The notes: generated by a model not told the origin, from the letters alone. Shown: positions 1-7,589, numbered from the stretch's first letter. The stretch: 12,529 bases of DNA from Clostridia bacterium (GCA_900769475.1 CAAGGQ010000231.1:1-12529); one strand, 5' to 3'. Program-made: numbers and translations.

Positions 1-9
1 GGCCTTTTT

Positions 10-83
10 GTAGGGGCGCGCATTGCGCGTCCGTCTATCACAGATCAAATCGTTACAAGCGGGCGAACGCAGTTCGCCCCTAC
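10..83. repeat. GTAGGGGCG palindromic repeat, copy 1
   Basis: The element is bounded by GTAGGGGCG and its exact complement CGCCCCTAC. Its right 25 bp, read on the minus strand, are identical to the left 25 bp of the second copy at 4762-4809. The interior differs: this copy carries an extra spacer of about 25 bp. It is a short non-coding dispersed element. From memory, similar GTAGGGGCG-bounded palindromes are common between genes of gut Clostridia; their function is unknown. Confidence 0.75.
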
Positions 84-94
84 TTTTCTTATAT

Positions 95-166
95 AAAAAA
101 GGACAGCAAGACTTGTTACAAGATCCCGTCATGCTGCGCATGCCGCCCTCCCTAAGGTCGGGTTCG
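95..166 (+). repeat. Dispersed repeat A, copy 1 (truncated)
   Basis: The core ACAAGATCCCGTC...GGTCGGGTTCG (118-166) recurs at 224-305 and 4581-4662. The 20-odd bases before the core also align with those before the third copy. This copy diverges after GGTTCG and continues into CTCCGCTCAGGATGACACG, a motif that recurs at 9610 and, inverted, at 4678. It is non-coding. Confidence 0.7.
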
Positions 167-223
167 ACTACGAAAACAGCCCACCGGGCTCTTTTCTCCG
201 CTCAGGATGACACGTTAATCGTT

Positions 224-305
224 GCAAGATCCCGTCATGCTACGCATGTCGCCCTCCCTTGGGTCGGGTTCGGGCGAGCTTGCGAGCCTGCTCTGAGATG
301 ATACA
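224..305 (+). repeat. Dispersed repeat A, copy 2
   Basis: Nearly identical by eye to 4581-4662: GCAAGATCCCGTC, then CGCCCTCCCTTGGGTCGG, GGCGAGCTTGCGAGCCTGCT and TGAGATGA. It contains small internal palindromes such as CGAGCTTGCG. It shares orientation with the other two copies. No protein-coding interpretation is supported. Confidence 0.75.
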
Positions 306-428
306 GAGAGGTTAAGCTTGCTTTTCCATGTGAAACTACTTTTCGTGAGCGTTTTGGGTGGTGGTACCAAAACGCTTTGCGAGAGCAAGTGTTTTGTCTA
401 CGCTGTTTTTATCAAGTTACGCCAGGGA

Positions 429-529
429 AACTTTGGAAATATTCGCAAACACCCCACGATCACACACTCCAAAAAAACCTTTCAGGGAAAGTTTTTGGGG
501 TGTCGGACCTTTTTTCAAAAAGGTCTGAC
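429..529 (-). repeat. Terminator-like repeat C, copy 1
   Basis: Read on the minus strand, this stretch matches 9203-9304 at about 96 of 101 positions, and the last 59 bases are identical. It contains a hairpin with GACCTTTTT/AAAAAGGTC arms, then CTTTC-CCT-GAAAG followed by a run of seven T. It lies about 95 bp past the glnN stop codon, in the same orientation to glnN as copy 2 has to dnaA. It may act as a second terminator. A third, diverged copy lies at 9684-9851. Confidence 0.8.
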
Positions 530-554
530 AAATCATTTCCGATTCTTAAAAAAT

Positions 555-608
555 GAAAAAACCGTAGGGAAAGAAGAACACTTCTTGCAAGAAGCATTCC
601 CCTTCCCC
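555..608 (-). terminator. Intrinsic terminator of glnN
   Basis: On the minus strand a long hairpin (arms 595-608 and 567-580 around the perfect palindrome CTTCTTGCAAGAAG at 581-594) gives about 20 continuous pairs including G-U wobbles. It is followed by TACGG and six T (561-556). It lies 15 bp past the glnN stop codon, the expected place for a Rho-independent terminator. Confidence 0.75.
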
Positions 609-622
609 CACAGTCTTTAAAT

Positions 623-2713
<2,091 letters not shown>

Positions 2714-2757
2714 AGGATATTACGTTCCTTTCCTTTTGTGGATCGTCCAGATATAAT

Positions 2758-2787
2758 ATTATATAACACAATTCCCGCATTTGTCAA
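2758..2787 (-). promoter_or_regulatory. glnN promoter, consensus sigma-A type
   Basis: On the minus strand TTGACA (2787-2782) and TATAAT (2763-2758) both match consensus exactly, separated by 18 bp. The expected transcript start is near 2751, about 38 nt before the start codon. A strong housekeeping promoter fits constitutive or only mildly regulated expression. No obvious operator palindrome overlaps it. Confidence 0.85.
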
Positions 2788-2838
2788 TCCTGCAAACGAA
2801 AATAAAAGAAAAACACGAAACTTTTCGCCAAAAAATGC

Positions 2839-2867
2839 TTGCAATCGGGAGAAAAGTGTGTTATAAT
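2839..2867 (+). promoter_or_regulatory. Promoter P1 upstream of tRNA-Arg
   Basis: TTGCAA (2839-2844), a 17-bp spacer and TATAAT (2862-2867) preceded by an extended -10 TGT. The hexamers and extended -10 equal those of the dnaA promoter. Transcription would start near 2874, immediately before a 9-bp hairpin (AAGACTTGC-TCCC-GCAAGTCTT, 2876-2897). It points toward the tRNA, 157 bp away. The promoter is divergent from that of glnN. Confidence 0.7.
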
Positions 2868-2937
2868 AACGCAGTAAGACTTGCTCCCGCAAGTCTTGGG
2901 CTCCGCCCTTCCCGTGCTTTCGCACGCCTGCGTTATT
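2865..2937. repeat. Four-armed palindromic element
   Basis: Outer arms AATAACGCAG (2865-2874) and CTGCGTTATT (2928-2937) enclose three hairpins: AAGACTTGC/GCAAGTCTT (2876-2897), GGGC/GCCC (2898-2908) and CGTGC/GCACG (2913-2926). The 73-nt unit could fold as a cloverleaf, but it has no TTCGA T-loop or plausible anticodon arm, so it is not a tRNA. The left outer arm overlaps the P1 -10 box. A small mobile palindrome (MITE-like) is one explanation. Confidence 0.6.
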
Positions 2938-2946
2938 GACGGCGTT

Positions 2947-2978
2947 GCAAAAATGCCCTTGCAAGCAAGCATTTTTGC
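2947..2978 (+). repeat. 10-bp hairpin in tRNA-Arg leader
   Basis: GCAAAAATGC (2947-2956) and GCATTTTTGC (2969-2978) are exact complements around a 12-nt loop that includes TTGCAA. There is no T run after it. It lies where the -35 region of the second, tRNA-proximal promoter would be. Confidence 0.55.
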
Positions 2979-2982
2979 TTCC

Positions 2983-3022
2983 TGGTAAAATTCGCAGTAA
3001 GACTTGCCAATGCAAGTTTTTA
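2983..3022 (+). promoter_or_regulatory. Promoter P2 (extended -10) and start-site hairpin before tRNA-Arg
   Basis: TGGTAAAAT (2983-2991) is an extended -10 with one mismatch. The only TTGCAA upstream (2959-2964) is 21 bp away, too far for a normal -35. Right after it, AAGACTTGC-CAAT-GCAAGTTTT (2999-3020, one G-U pair) runs into five T, resembling a weak terminator or a 5' cap hairpin. The tRNA begins 9 nt further on. The block CGCAGTAAGACTTGC (2993-3007) is an exact copy of 2870-2884 behind P1, so P1 and P2 are related modules. Confidence 0.5.
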
Positions 3023-3030
3023 TTAAATAT

Positions 3031-3107
3031 CTGCCCGTGGCACAGCTGGATAGCGCGTCAGACTCCGACTCTGAAGGCCGAAGGTTCGAATCCTTTCGGG
3101 CAGGCCA
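3031..3107 (+). tRNA. tRNA-Arg, anticodon CCG
   Basis: A full cloverleaf can be drawn. The acceptor is CTGCCCG/CGGGCAG (7 perfect pairs), the D-arm loop contains AGCTGGATA, and the anticodon stem TCAGA/TCTGA has loop CTCCGAC with CCG at 3065-3067 (reads CGG). The T-arm is GAAGG-TTCGAAT-CCTTT with one G-U pair, followed by discriminator G (3104) and a genome-encoded CCA (3105-3107). The D stem GCAC/GCGC holds one A-C mismatch (3042 with 3055), which is odd but does not prevent the fold. It lies head-on to replication if the origin is near 10.3 kb. Confidence 0.95.
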
Positions 3108-3151
3108 ACAACCAAGGGGGGAATGCTGTAGGCATTCCCCCCTTGGTTGTT
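3107..3151 (+). repeat. Perfect 20-bp hairpin abutting the tRNA 3' end
   Basis: Arms 3107-3126 (AACAACCAAGGGGGGAATGC) and 3132-3151 are exact complements around the loop TGTAG. The first base is the A of the encoded CCA. No T run follows, so it is not a classical terminator, although such a stem could still stop polymerase or protect the RNA end. TTGCCCG (3155-3161) can extend the pairing to CGGGCAG of the tRNA acceptor strand. Confidence 0.8.
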
Positions 3152-3235
3152 CGATTGCCCGTATGGTACAAAGAGGAACCGTTGCACATTGCGGAGCAAT
3201 GATGCCGCCGAGAACGCCAAAGGCGGACGAGGCTT

Positions 3236-3270
3236 GGTTCAGAATCCTTTTGGACCGGCCAAAAACAACC
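3236..3270 (+). pseudogene. Decayed copy of the tRNA-Arg 3' end
   Basis: GGTTC-A-GAATCCTTT-TGG-ACC-GGCC-AAAAACAACC aligns to 3083-3113 of the tRNA gene and its flank (GGTTC-GAATCCTTT-CGG-GCA-GGCC-AACAACC) with two small insertions and few mismatches. The T-loop has an extra A and the acceptor strand no longer pairs, so it cannot be functional. TTGCCCGTATGG at 3155 weakly echoes the tRNA 5' end CTGCCCGTGG. It is either a decayed tandem tRNA gene or a footprint of integration at the tRNA 3' end. Confidence 0.5.
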
Positions 3271-3330
3271 GCTAATCGAGTTTCTTCCGCCTTTCCCAAC
3301 CGTGAGTTGAGATGCCATCGAAACAAGTTG

Positions 3331-3359
3331 TTTACTTTCCTTGCCACCTGTGCTATAAT
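3331..3359 (+). promoter_or_regulatory. Promoter of the XRE-type regulator gene
   Basis: TTTACT (3331-3336), a 17-bp spacer and TATAAT (3354-3359) with an extended -10 TGC. The start site would be near 3366, giving a 45-nt leader. Between the tRNA hairpin and this promoter I see only the tRNA remnant and a small hairpin CATTGC-GGA-GCAATG (3187-3201). Confidence 0.65.
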
Positions 3360-3410
3360 TGAGACACAACCGAGGAGCTCACGGTGAGATTTGGAAAGGA
3401 ATTTTAGTGT

Positions 3411-4220
3411 ATGAAAGAGATCAACATTTCAAAACAGATCACAAAACTCAGAAAAGAAAAAGGGGTGACCCAAGAACAGCTGGCCCAAGCCCTGAACATC
3501 TCTCCCCAGGCCATTTCCAAGTGGGAGACCAACACCTCCCTGCCCGATACCCAAACCCTCCCTCTGATTGCCGATTATTTTGGGGTGAGCATCGATTTTC
3601 TCTTTTACGGCAAGGATTATGCCTACAACGACATCTACAACAAGGTATTCGACAAGGTGGCCGAGCACGCGCAAATGAGCCTCGCCTCCTACGAGGACGC
3701 CCTCAAGATCTTTGCTCCGGCGCACCACGGCATCTCCCGGGGAAATCTTCGGGGAAAAAACACCGATATGCACGATTCTCCCTCTCATATTTCCAATGAG
3801 AACGGTCTCTCTCTGCTGTCCGGCAGGGGGTACGGTGCTCTGGTTACCAGACGTTTTTTTGAGGGCGTGGATCGAAAAACCGTGGAATTTGCCCATAAAC
3901 TTCTCCCACTTCTTTCGGAAACCAACGCGCTTCTCGTTTGTATGGCCATCCTCTCCATGAGCGACATCAGTCTGGAAGAGCTGAAAAGCAAGCTGGGCTT
4001 TGACGAAGCCACCTTGAAAGCCACCCTGGATCCCCTGATCGAAGCCCACCTGGTGATTGAAAAGAAATCCAAGCACAAATCCCTGGGCTTTACCTATGAC
4101 ATCAACGAATTGTATCACACCTGCTTGTGTATTCTGTTTGCCACTCTGGAAATGCAGCGCGCCTCTCTCAACGGCATTTCTTGCTGCATGGGATACGGCG
4201 ATTACCCGATTCGGCTGTGA
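3411..4220 (+). CDS. XRE-family helix-turn-helix transcriptional regulator
   Basis: The product has 269 residues. Residues 6-65 form a Cro/C1-type HTH: KLRKEKGVTQEQLAQALNIS, then PQAISKWETNTSLPD and LIADYFGVSIDFLF, so DNA binding is well supported. The remainder is unlike phage repressors with a peptidase domain. Residues about 170-225 (SDISLEELKSKLGF...LIEAHLVIEKKS) look like a second winged-helix segment, and the last 40 residues are Cys-rich (CLCILFA, GISCCMGYG), which might sense metal or redox, but that is a guess. The start is supported by GGAAAGGA 10 nt upstream and an extended -10 promoter. It stands alone between a tRNA and a repeat-rich gap, head-on to the replication fork. Its target and ligand are unknown. 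It could be a stand-alone regulator or the survivor of a lost mobile element. Confidence 0.85.
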   Translation: MKEINISKQITKLRKEKGVTQEQLAQALNISPQAISKWETNTSLPDTQTLPLIADYFGVSIDFLFYGKDYAYNDIYNKVFDKVAEHAQMSLASYEDALKIFAPAHHGISRGNLRGKNTDMHDSPSHISNENGLSLLSGRGYGALVTRRFFEGVDRKTVEFAHKLLPLLSETNALLVCMAILSMSDISLEELKSKLGFDEATLKATLDPLIEAHLVIEKKSKHKSLGFTYDINELYHTCLCILFATLEMQRASLNGISCCMGYGDYPIRL

Positions 4221-4361
4221 ATTGGGAGTCATAACCACCGGCCGTGCCGGTGGCAGCACTTGCCCCCTTGGGGCATTCCACACGCTGAGCCTATAGGCTC
4301 GTCGAATCATCTGCCACTTGCGGAATTTGCCCCACCGCCACAAACGTGGCGACTATCCTTT

Positions 4362-4484
4362 TGCCTCCCTTGTGTAAAGGGAGGTGGCACGGCTTGCCGT
4401 GACGGAGGGATTGTTTTTTCTAATTTCCCACCAGTACAACCCCTCAGTCAGCTTCGCTGACAGCTCCCCTTACACAGGGGAGCC
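4362..4484. repeat. Inverted pair of CTCCC-type repeats
   Basis: The left unit (4363-4414) has hairpins CCTCCCTT/AAGGGAGG and CACGGC/GCCGTG, then GGAGGGATTGT and six T. The right unit (4436-4484), read on the minus strand, has the same layout: GCTCCCCT/AGGGGAGC, GTCAGC/GCTGAC and GAGGGGTTGT. They align at roughly three quarters of positions and face tail to tail across 21 bp. Units of this type are familiar from many Clostridia intergenic regions. The left one ends in a T run and could terminate the XRE transcript. Confidence 0.75.
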
Positions 4485-4525
4485 TTCCGCTGTGGCGGGA
4501 ACTGTGCAAAGCGAAAGCTTTTTGG

Positions 4526-4550
4526 AACCACCAGCACTGCTGGTGGTTTT
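4526..4550 (+). terminator. Intrinsic terminator-like hairpin
   Basis: AACCACCAGC (4526-4535), loop ACT and GCTGGTGGTT (4539-4548) make a perfect 10-bp stem that runs into TTTT and then CATTATA. This fits a Rho-independent terminator for transcription coming from the XRE gene, 305 bp past its stop codon. Confidence 0.6.
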
Positions 4551-4580
4551 CATTATACAAAAAGACCTGCAAAACTCGGT

Positions 4581-4662
4581 ACAAGATCCCGTCACGCTCC
4601 GCATACCGCCCTCCCTTGGGTCGGGTTCGGGCGAACTTGCGAGCCTGCTCTGAGATGACACG
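4581..4662 (+). repeat. Dispersed repeat A, copy 3
   Basis: This full-length copy (ACAAGATCCCGTC to TGAGATGACACG) is nearly the same as 224-305. It is followed by an A/T-rich 15-nt spacer and CGTGTCATCCTGAGCG. GATGACACG (4654-4662) pairs exactly with CGTGTCATC (4678-4686), so the repeat end and the spacer form a hairpin. Confidence 0.75.
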
Positions 4663-4761
4663 TTTCATTATTATTTTCGTGTCATCCTGAGCGAATCCTC
4701 AAAATCAAAAAAGACGAGAAAAATGGGTGATGTTCTTATCGGAAAAATTGTATAACGCACG

Positions 4762-4809
4762 GTAGGGGCGAACTGCGTTCGCCCGCGGGCGTTCAAAGAA
4801 CGCCCCTAC
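4762..4809. repeat. GTAGGGGCG palindromic repeat, copy 2
   Basis: Bounded by GTAGGGGCG (4762-4770) and CGCCCCTAC (4801-4809). The inner sequence has two further palindromic steps (GAACTGCGTTC and GCCCGCGGGC). Its left 25 bp equal the complement of the right end of the first copy at 10-83. It is a compact, hairpin-forming, non-coding unit. Confidence 0.75.
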
Positions 4810-4847
4810 GGATAAGCGAAATTTGATATGCAGAAAGCAAAGATTAA

Positions 4848-4871
4848 CCCCGACAGATTTTTCTGTCGGGG
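4848..4871. repeat. 9-bp hairpin
   Basis: CCCCGACAG (4848-4856), loop ATTTTT, CTGTCGGGG (4863-4871). It is not followed by a T run on either strand, so a terminator role is uncertain. The site lies between the GTAGGGGCG repeat and the 13-bp hairpin behind copA. Confidence 0.55.
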
Positions 4872-4934
4872 TATTCTCATTAATACGTGTATGTATCGAA
4901 TCCAGCAATACAACTCGCCGCAGGCGAATAGAAC

Positions 4935-4966
4935 TGGCGTGATACTCCGTTAAGAGTATCACGCCA
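4935..4966. repeat. 13-bp perfect hairpin downstream of copA
   Basis: TGGCGTGATACTC (4935-4947) and GAGTATCACGCCA (4954-4966) are exact complements around CGTTAA. On the minus strand it lies about 55 bp past the copA stop codon. There is no adjacent T run, so it could be a processing or stability hairpin or part of a dispersed repeat, rather than a classical terminator. Confidence 0.6.
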
Positions 4967-4995
4967 AATTCTCGTCCTTTTTTCATTTTTTACCC

Positions 4996-5016
4996 GAAAG
5001 AGCAACCGTGGTTGCT
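4996..5016 (-). terminator. Possible weak copA terminator
   Basis: On the minus strand AGCAACC-AC-GGTTGCT begins 5 nt past the copA stop codon and is followed by CTTTC. The stem is short and the T run poor, so it is only a candidate. No better minus-strand terminator is visible before the 13-bp hairpin. Confidence 0.35.
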
Positions 5017-5021
5017 TCTTT

Positions 5022-5246
5022 TCAGATCACCTGGTAGCCGGCCTTGGTGATGGCGGCCTTGAGGGTGTCTACCGAAAGATTTTCTGCGGCGGTGACGGTG
5101 GCCTTCTTTTCTTCCAGGCTCACCTGAACGTCGCTGACGCCCTTAACGGCACCGATGGCTTCCTTCACGTGGGCCACGCATCTTTGGCACATCATTCCTT
5201 CCACTCCAATTTCGTGGGTGACTTGATTTTTCTTTCCAAACAGCAT
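5022..5246 (-). CDS. Possible internally started CopZ-like copper chaperone (C-terminal HMA of copA)
   Basis: The last 74 codons of copA, starting MLFGKKNQ, form a complete HMA fold: a beta strand THEIGVEG, the metal loop MMCQRC and the helix VAHVKEAI, ending in LKAAITKAGYQVI. This is the size of a stand-alone CopZ chaperone, which delivers Cu(+) to the pump. AAAAGGAG (5262-5255 on the minus strand) lies 8 nt before this in-frame ATG, a near-ideal ribosome binding site and a better one than that of copA itself. No stop codon separates it from the pump, so full-length CopA also carries the domain. Whether the short form is really made is an inference. The alternative is a simple fusion in which the old site is a relic. 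Confidence 0.45.
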   Translation of the reverse strand: MLFGKKNQVTHEIGVEGMMCQRCVAHVKEAIGAVKGVSDVQVSLEEKKATVTAAENLSVDTLKAAITKAGYQVI

Positions 5247-7589
5247 TTTATGATCTCCTTTTAAATTGATTTTTCGCAAACGCAACGCGTTGAACACAAC
5301 ACATACCGAGGAAAAGCTCATGGCCGCCGATGCCAGCATGGGGCTGAGCTGCCAATGGAACAGAGGATAGAACACCCCTGCCGCCACGGGAATACAGATG
5401 GCGTTGTAAAACAGCGCCCAGAACAGATTTTGCTTGATGACGCGAATGGTGGCTCGGCTGAGAAAATACGCATCGGTCACGCCCCGAATGGAGGAGCCCG
5501 AAAGCACCACGCCGGCACAGTCGATGGCCACCTCGGTTCCCGCGCCCACGGCAATGCCCACGTCGGCACGCACCAGAGCGGGAGCATCGTTGATACCGTC
5601 GCCTACCATGGCACAGGATCCCTCTTCGGACAGCTCCCGCACCATGCGTTCCTTATCTTCTGGCATCAAGGACGCATAATAACCATCCAAATTTGCCTTT
5701 TGCGCCACGAACGCGGCGGTGCGCTCGTTGTCCCCCGTAAGCATCAAACAGCGCACACCGGCCGTTTTTAGGGCCTGTACGGCCTCGGCCGAATCCTCGC
5801 GGATGCGATCTGAGATTCCCAGCACCCCGGCGGGGCGACCGTCCAATAACACGGCCACGGCGGTCTTTCCCTCGCCCTCCAGGCGGGCAAAGGTCTGCCA
5901 TAGCTGATGAATATTCTGCGCCGTTTCTACGGCAATTCCGTGGGTGGCAAAGCGCTCGATCTCCGCGGGGGAAAGCGGCGAAGTTTTTAATACGTCATGG
6001 GTTTTCTGCTCCTTCAGGGAGGCATCGGGCTTGCCCACGCGGCAATGGATGCCCTCTATCGATCCTTCGGCTCCCACGCCGGTCAGGGAACAAAATTCAG
6101 ATGCAGTGGGCAGCTCCAGCCCCAGCTCCGCGGCTCCGCGAACCACCGCCAGGGCCAGGGGATGGGAGGACAGACGCTCTACCGATGCCGCCAGATACAA
6201 CAAGCGAGCAGGCTCCACGCCCAGGGCGCAAAGATCGCAGAGGGAGGGATTTCCTTGGGTAATGGTTCCGGTTTTATCAAAAACCACAGTCTGCACGCCG
6301 CAAAGCTTTTCCAAGGCCTCGGCACTGCGGAAGAGGATGCCCAGGCGGGCGCCCCGTCCAATGCCTACGGTAATGGCGGTAGGGGTGGCCAGCCCCAGGG
6401 CGCAGGGACAGGAAATGACCAGCACCGAAATAGCCGATTTCAGGGCCATTTCCACGTCACGGGAAAACAGCATCCAGCAAAGAAAGGTGATCAGGGAGAT
6501 TCCCATAACGCAGGGCACAAACACCGCGCTCACTCGGTCGGCAATGCGGGCAATGGGAGCCTTGGAGGACGCGGCGTCCTCCAAAAGCCGAAGGATGCGG
6601 GAAAGAGAGGTATCCTCTCCCACTTTCTCGGCCCGCACGGTCAAGGCTCCCGAGGTCAGAACGCAGGCGGCGCGCACGGCGTCCCCTACCTCTTTTTCCA
6701 CGGGCATGCTCTCCCCCGTGAGCGCCGATTCGTCGGCACTGCCCTGCCCCTCCAGAACGGTTCCGTCCACGGGGATCCACTCCCCGGCGCGCACCAGGAG
6801 GCGGTCTCCTTGGCGGAGCTCCTCCACGGGAACGGCTCGCTCGCCGTTCTCGTCCAGCACCGTGGCAAACTTGGGTGCTAAGGTGGCCAGGGAGCGAATG
6901 GCATCCGAGGCCTTATCCTTGGCCCCCGACTCCAACAGCTTTCCCAGGGACACCAGGGTCAGAATCATGGCCGCCGACTCAAAATACAGATTGTGAAGCC
7001 AATGGGGGTCGGCCTCCTTGGATACCAAAAGGGAGACCAAAGCGTACAGACCGTAGATCACCGAGGCTCCCGATCCCACGGCAATGAGGGAATCCATATT
7101 GGGAGAGAGGTGCACCATGGCCGAAATTCCGTTGCGGAAAAACTTGAAATTCAAGAGCAGCACCGGCAGAGTAAGGAGCAGCTGAGCCACCACCATACGC
7201 ACCGGAACCAGGGTCAGATATGTGGGGATGGGCAATCCGATCATACCTCCCATGGAGAGGTACATGACCCCCAGGGTAAAGACAATGGAAAGAATCAGTC
7301 GCCAAACCGCCTTTTGATACTCCGAGATTCCCTCCTTTTTGGGAGGCTCCTCCCGGATGACCAGGGTATACCCTGCGCTCTTGACGGCCGCCGCCAAGCG
7401 TCCCTCCAAGAGAGCGCGATCGGCATCGCTGAATTTCTCTCTTTCCAAGGAGATCGTCACCGAATTGGTGAGCAGGGATACGGTGAACTGATCCCCCTCC
7501 TCCAAAGTCTTTCGCAACGCTCTCTCCACGTGGGAAACGCAGGCCGCGCAACTCATTCCCTTGATAGAGTAATGTAAACGTAGATTCAT
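5022..7589 (-). CDS. copA: Cu(+)-exporting P1B-type ATPase with N- and C-terminal HMA domains
   Basis: An inner-membrane pump of 855 residues that uses ATP to expel Cu(+) (possibly Ag(+)). Residues 4-79 form a heavy-metal-associated domain with GMSCAAC (11-17). Hydrophobic segments follow at about 96-114, 132-150 and 167-189, then the actuator motif TGES (291-294), the metal-gating CPC (394-396), the phosphorylated DKTGT (Asp 438), SSHP in the nucleotide domain and GDGINDAP (663-670). YN (728-729) and MSFSS (757-761) in the last helices mark the Cu(+) subtype. The pump would normally end near residue 776, yet the frame continues into a second HMA domain (GMMCQRC, Cys 801 and 804). The ATG is chosen over an in-frame TTG at 7640 because the promoter -10 box overlaps that TTG. 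Its own Shine-Dalgarno site (AAAAGAGAA) is modest. No csoR, copY or cueR gene is adjacent. Confidence 0.95.
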   Translation of the reverse strand: MNLRLHYSIKGMSCAACVSHVERALRKTLEEGDQFTVSLLTNSVTISLEREKFSDADRALLEGRLAAAVKSAGYTLVIREEPPKKEGISEYQKAVWRLILSIVFTLGVMYLSMGGMIGLPIPTYLTLVPVRMVVAQLLLTLPVLLLNFKFFRNGISAMVHLSPNMDSLIAVGSGASVIYGLYALVSLLVSKEADPHWLHNLYFESAAMILTLVSLGKLLESGAKDKASDAIRSLATLAPKFATVLDENGERAVPVEELRQGDRLLVRAGEWIPVDGTVLEGQGSADESALTGESMPVEKEVGDAVRAACVLTSGALTVRAEKVGEDTSLSRILRLLEDAASSKAPIARIADRVSAVFVPCVMGISLITFLCWMLFSRDVEMALKSAISVLVISCPCALGLATPTAITVGIGRGARLGILFRSAEALEKLCGVQTVVFDKTGTITQGNPSLCDLCALGVEPARLLYLAASVERLSSHPLALAVVRGAAELGLELPTASEFCSLTGVGAEGSIEGIHCRVGKPDASLKEQKTHDVLKTSPLSPAEIERFATHGIAVETAQNIHQLWQTFARLEGEGKTAVAVLLDGRPAGVLGISDRIREDSAEAVQALKTAGVRCLMLTGDNERTAAFVAQKANLDGYYASLMPEDKERMVRELSEEGSCAMVGDGINDAPALVRADVGIAVGAGTEVAIDCAGVVLSGSSIRGVTDAYFLSRATIRVIKQNLFWALFYNAICIPVAAGVFYPLFHWQLSPMLASAAMSFSSVCVVFNALRLRKINLKGDHKMLFGKKNQVTHEIGVEGMMCQRCVAHVKEAIGAVKGVSDVQVSLEEKKATVTAAENLSVDTLKAAITKAGYQVI

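Larger units (their letters stand above)
1..622. other. Gene-free repeat region downstream of glnN
   Basis: I see no credible gene here. Short open frames exist, but they lie inside dispersed repeats, lack convincing ribosome binding sites and resemble no family I know. The stretch holds one GTAGGGGCG-type repeat, two copies of an 80-bp repeat found again near 4.6 kb, a hairpin at 348-376 (10-bp arms AGCGTTTTGG/CCAAAACGCT, 9-nt loop), one copy of a repeat that recurs behind dnaA, and the glnN terminator. Individual elements are listed separately. Confidence 0.8.
4221..5021. other. 800-bp gene-free gap made of stacked palindromes
   Basis: No gene is supported. From left to right there are hairpins CCACCGGC/GCCGGTGG (4235-4253), GCCCC/GGGGC (4262-4274), the perfect palindrome GAGCCTATAGGCTC (4287-4300) and CGCCAC/GTGGCG (4336-4351). 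After these come an inverted pair of 50-bp repeats, a terminator, one copy of repeat A, one GTAGGGGCG repeat, and two further hairpins before the copA end. Both flanking genes (XRE on +, copA on -) are transcribed into this gap, so it may serve as a convergent termination zone. Confidence 0.8.

Noticed and set aside
23..620. Small open frames at the left end (for example 23-301 and 318-620)
   Set aside because: They consist of dispersed repeats and hairpins that recur elsewhere in the window in non-coding positions.
2714..2760. Glutamine riboswitch in the glnN leader
   Set aside because: The predicted leader is only about 40 nt, too short for a known glutamine-sensing RNA, and no conserved core is visible.
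2865..2937. A second tRNA gene
   Set aside because: The fold is cloverleaf-like, but there is no T-loop consensus, no CCA and no plausible anticodon arm, and the stem lengths are wrong.
4235..4550. CRISPR-like array
   Set aside because: The hairpins differ in sequence and spacing, and there are no regular direct repeats with unique spacers of constant length and no cas genes.
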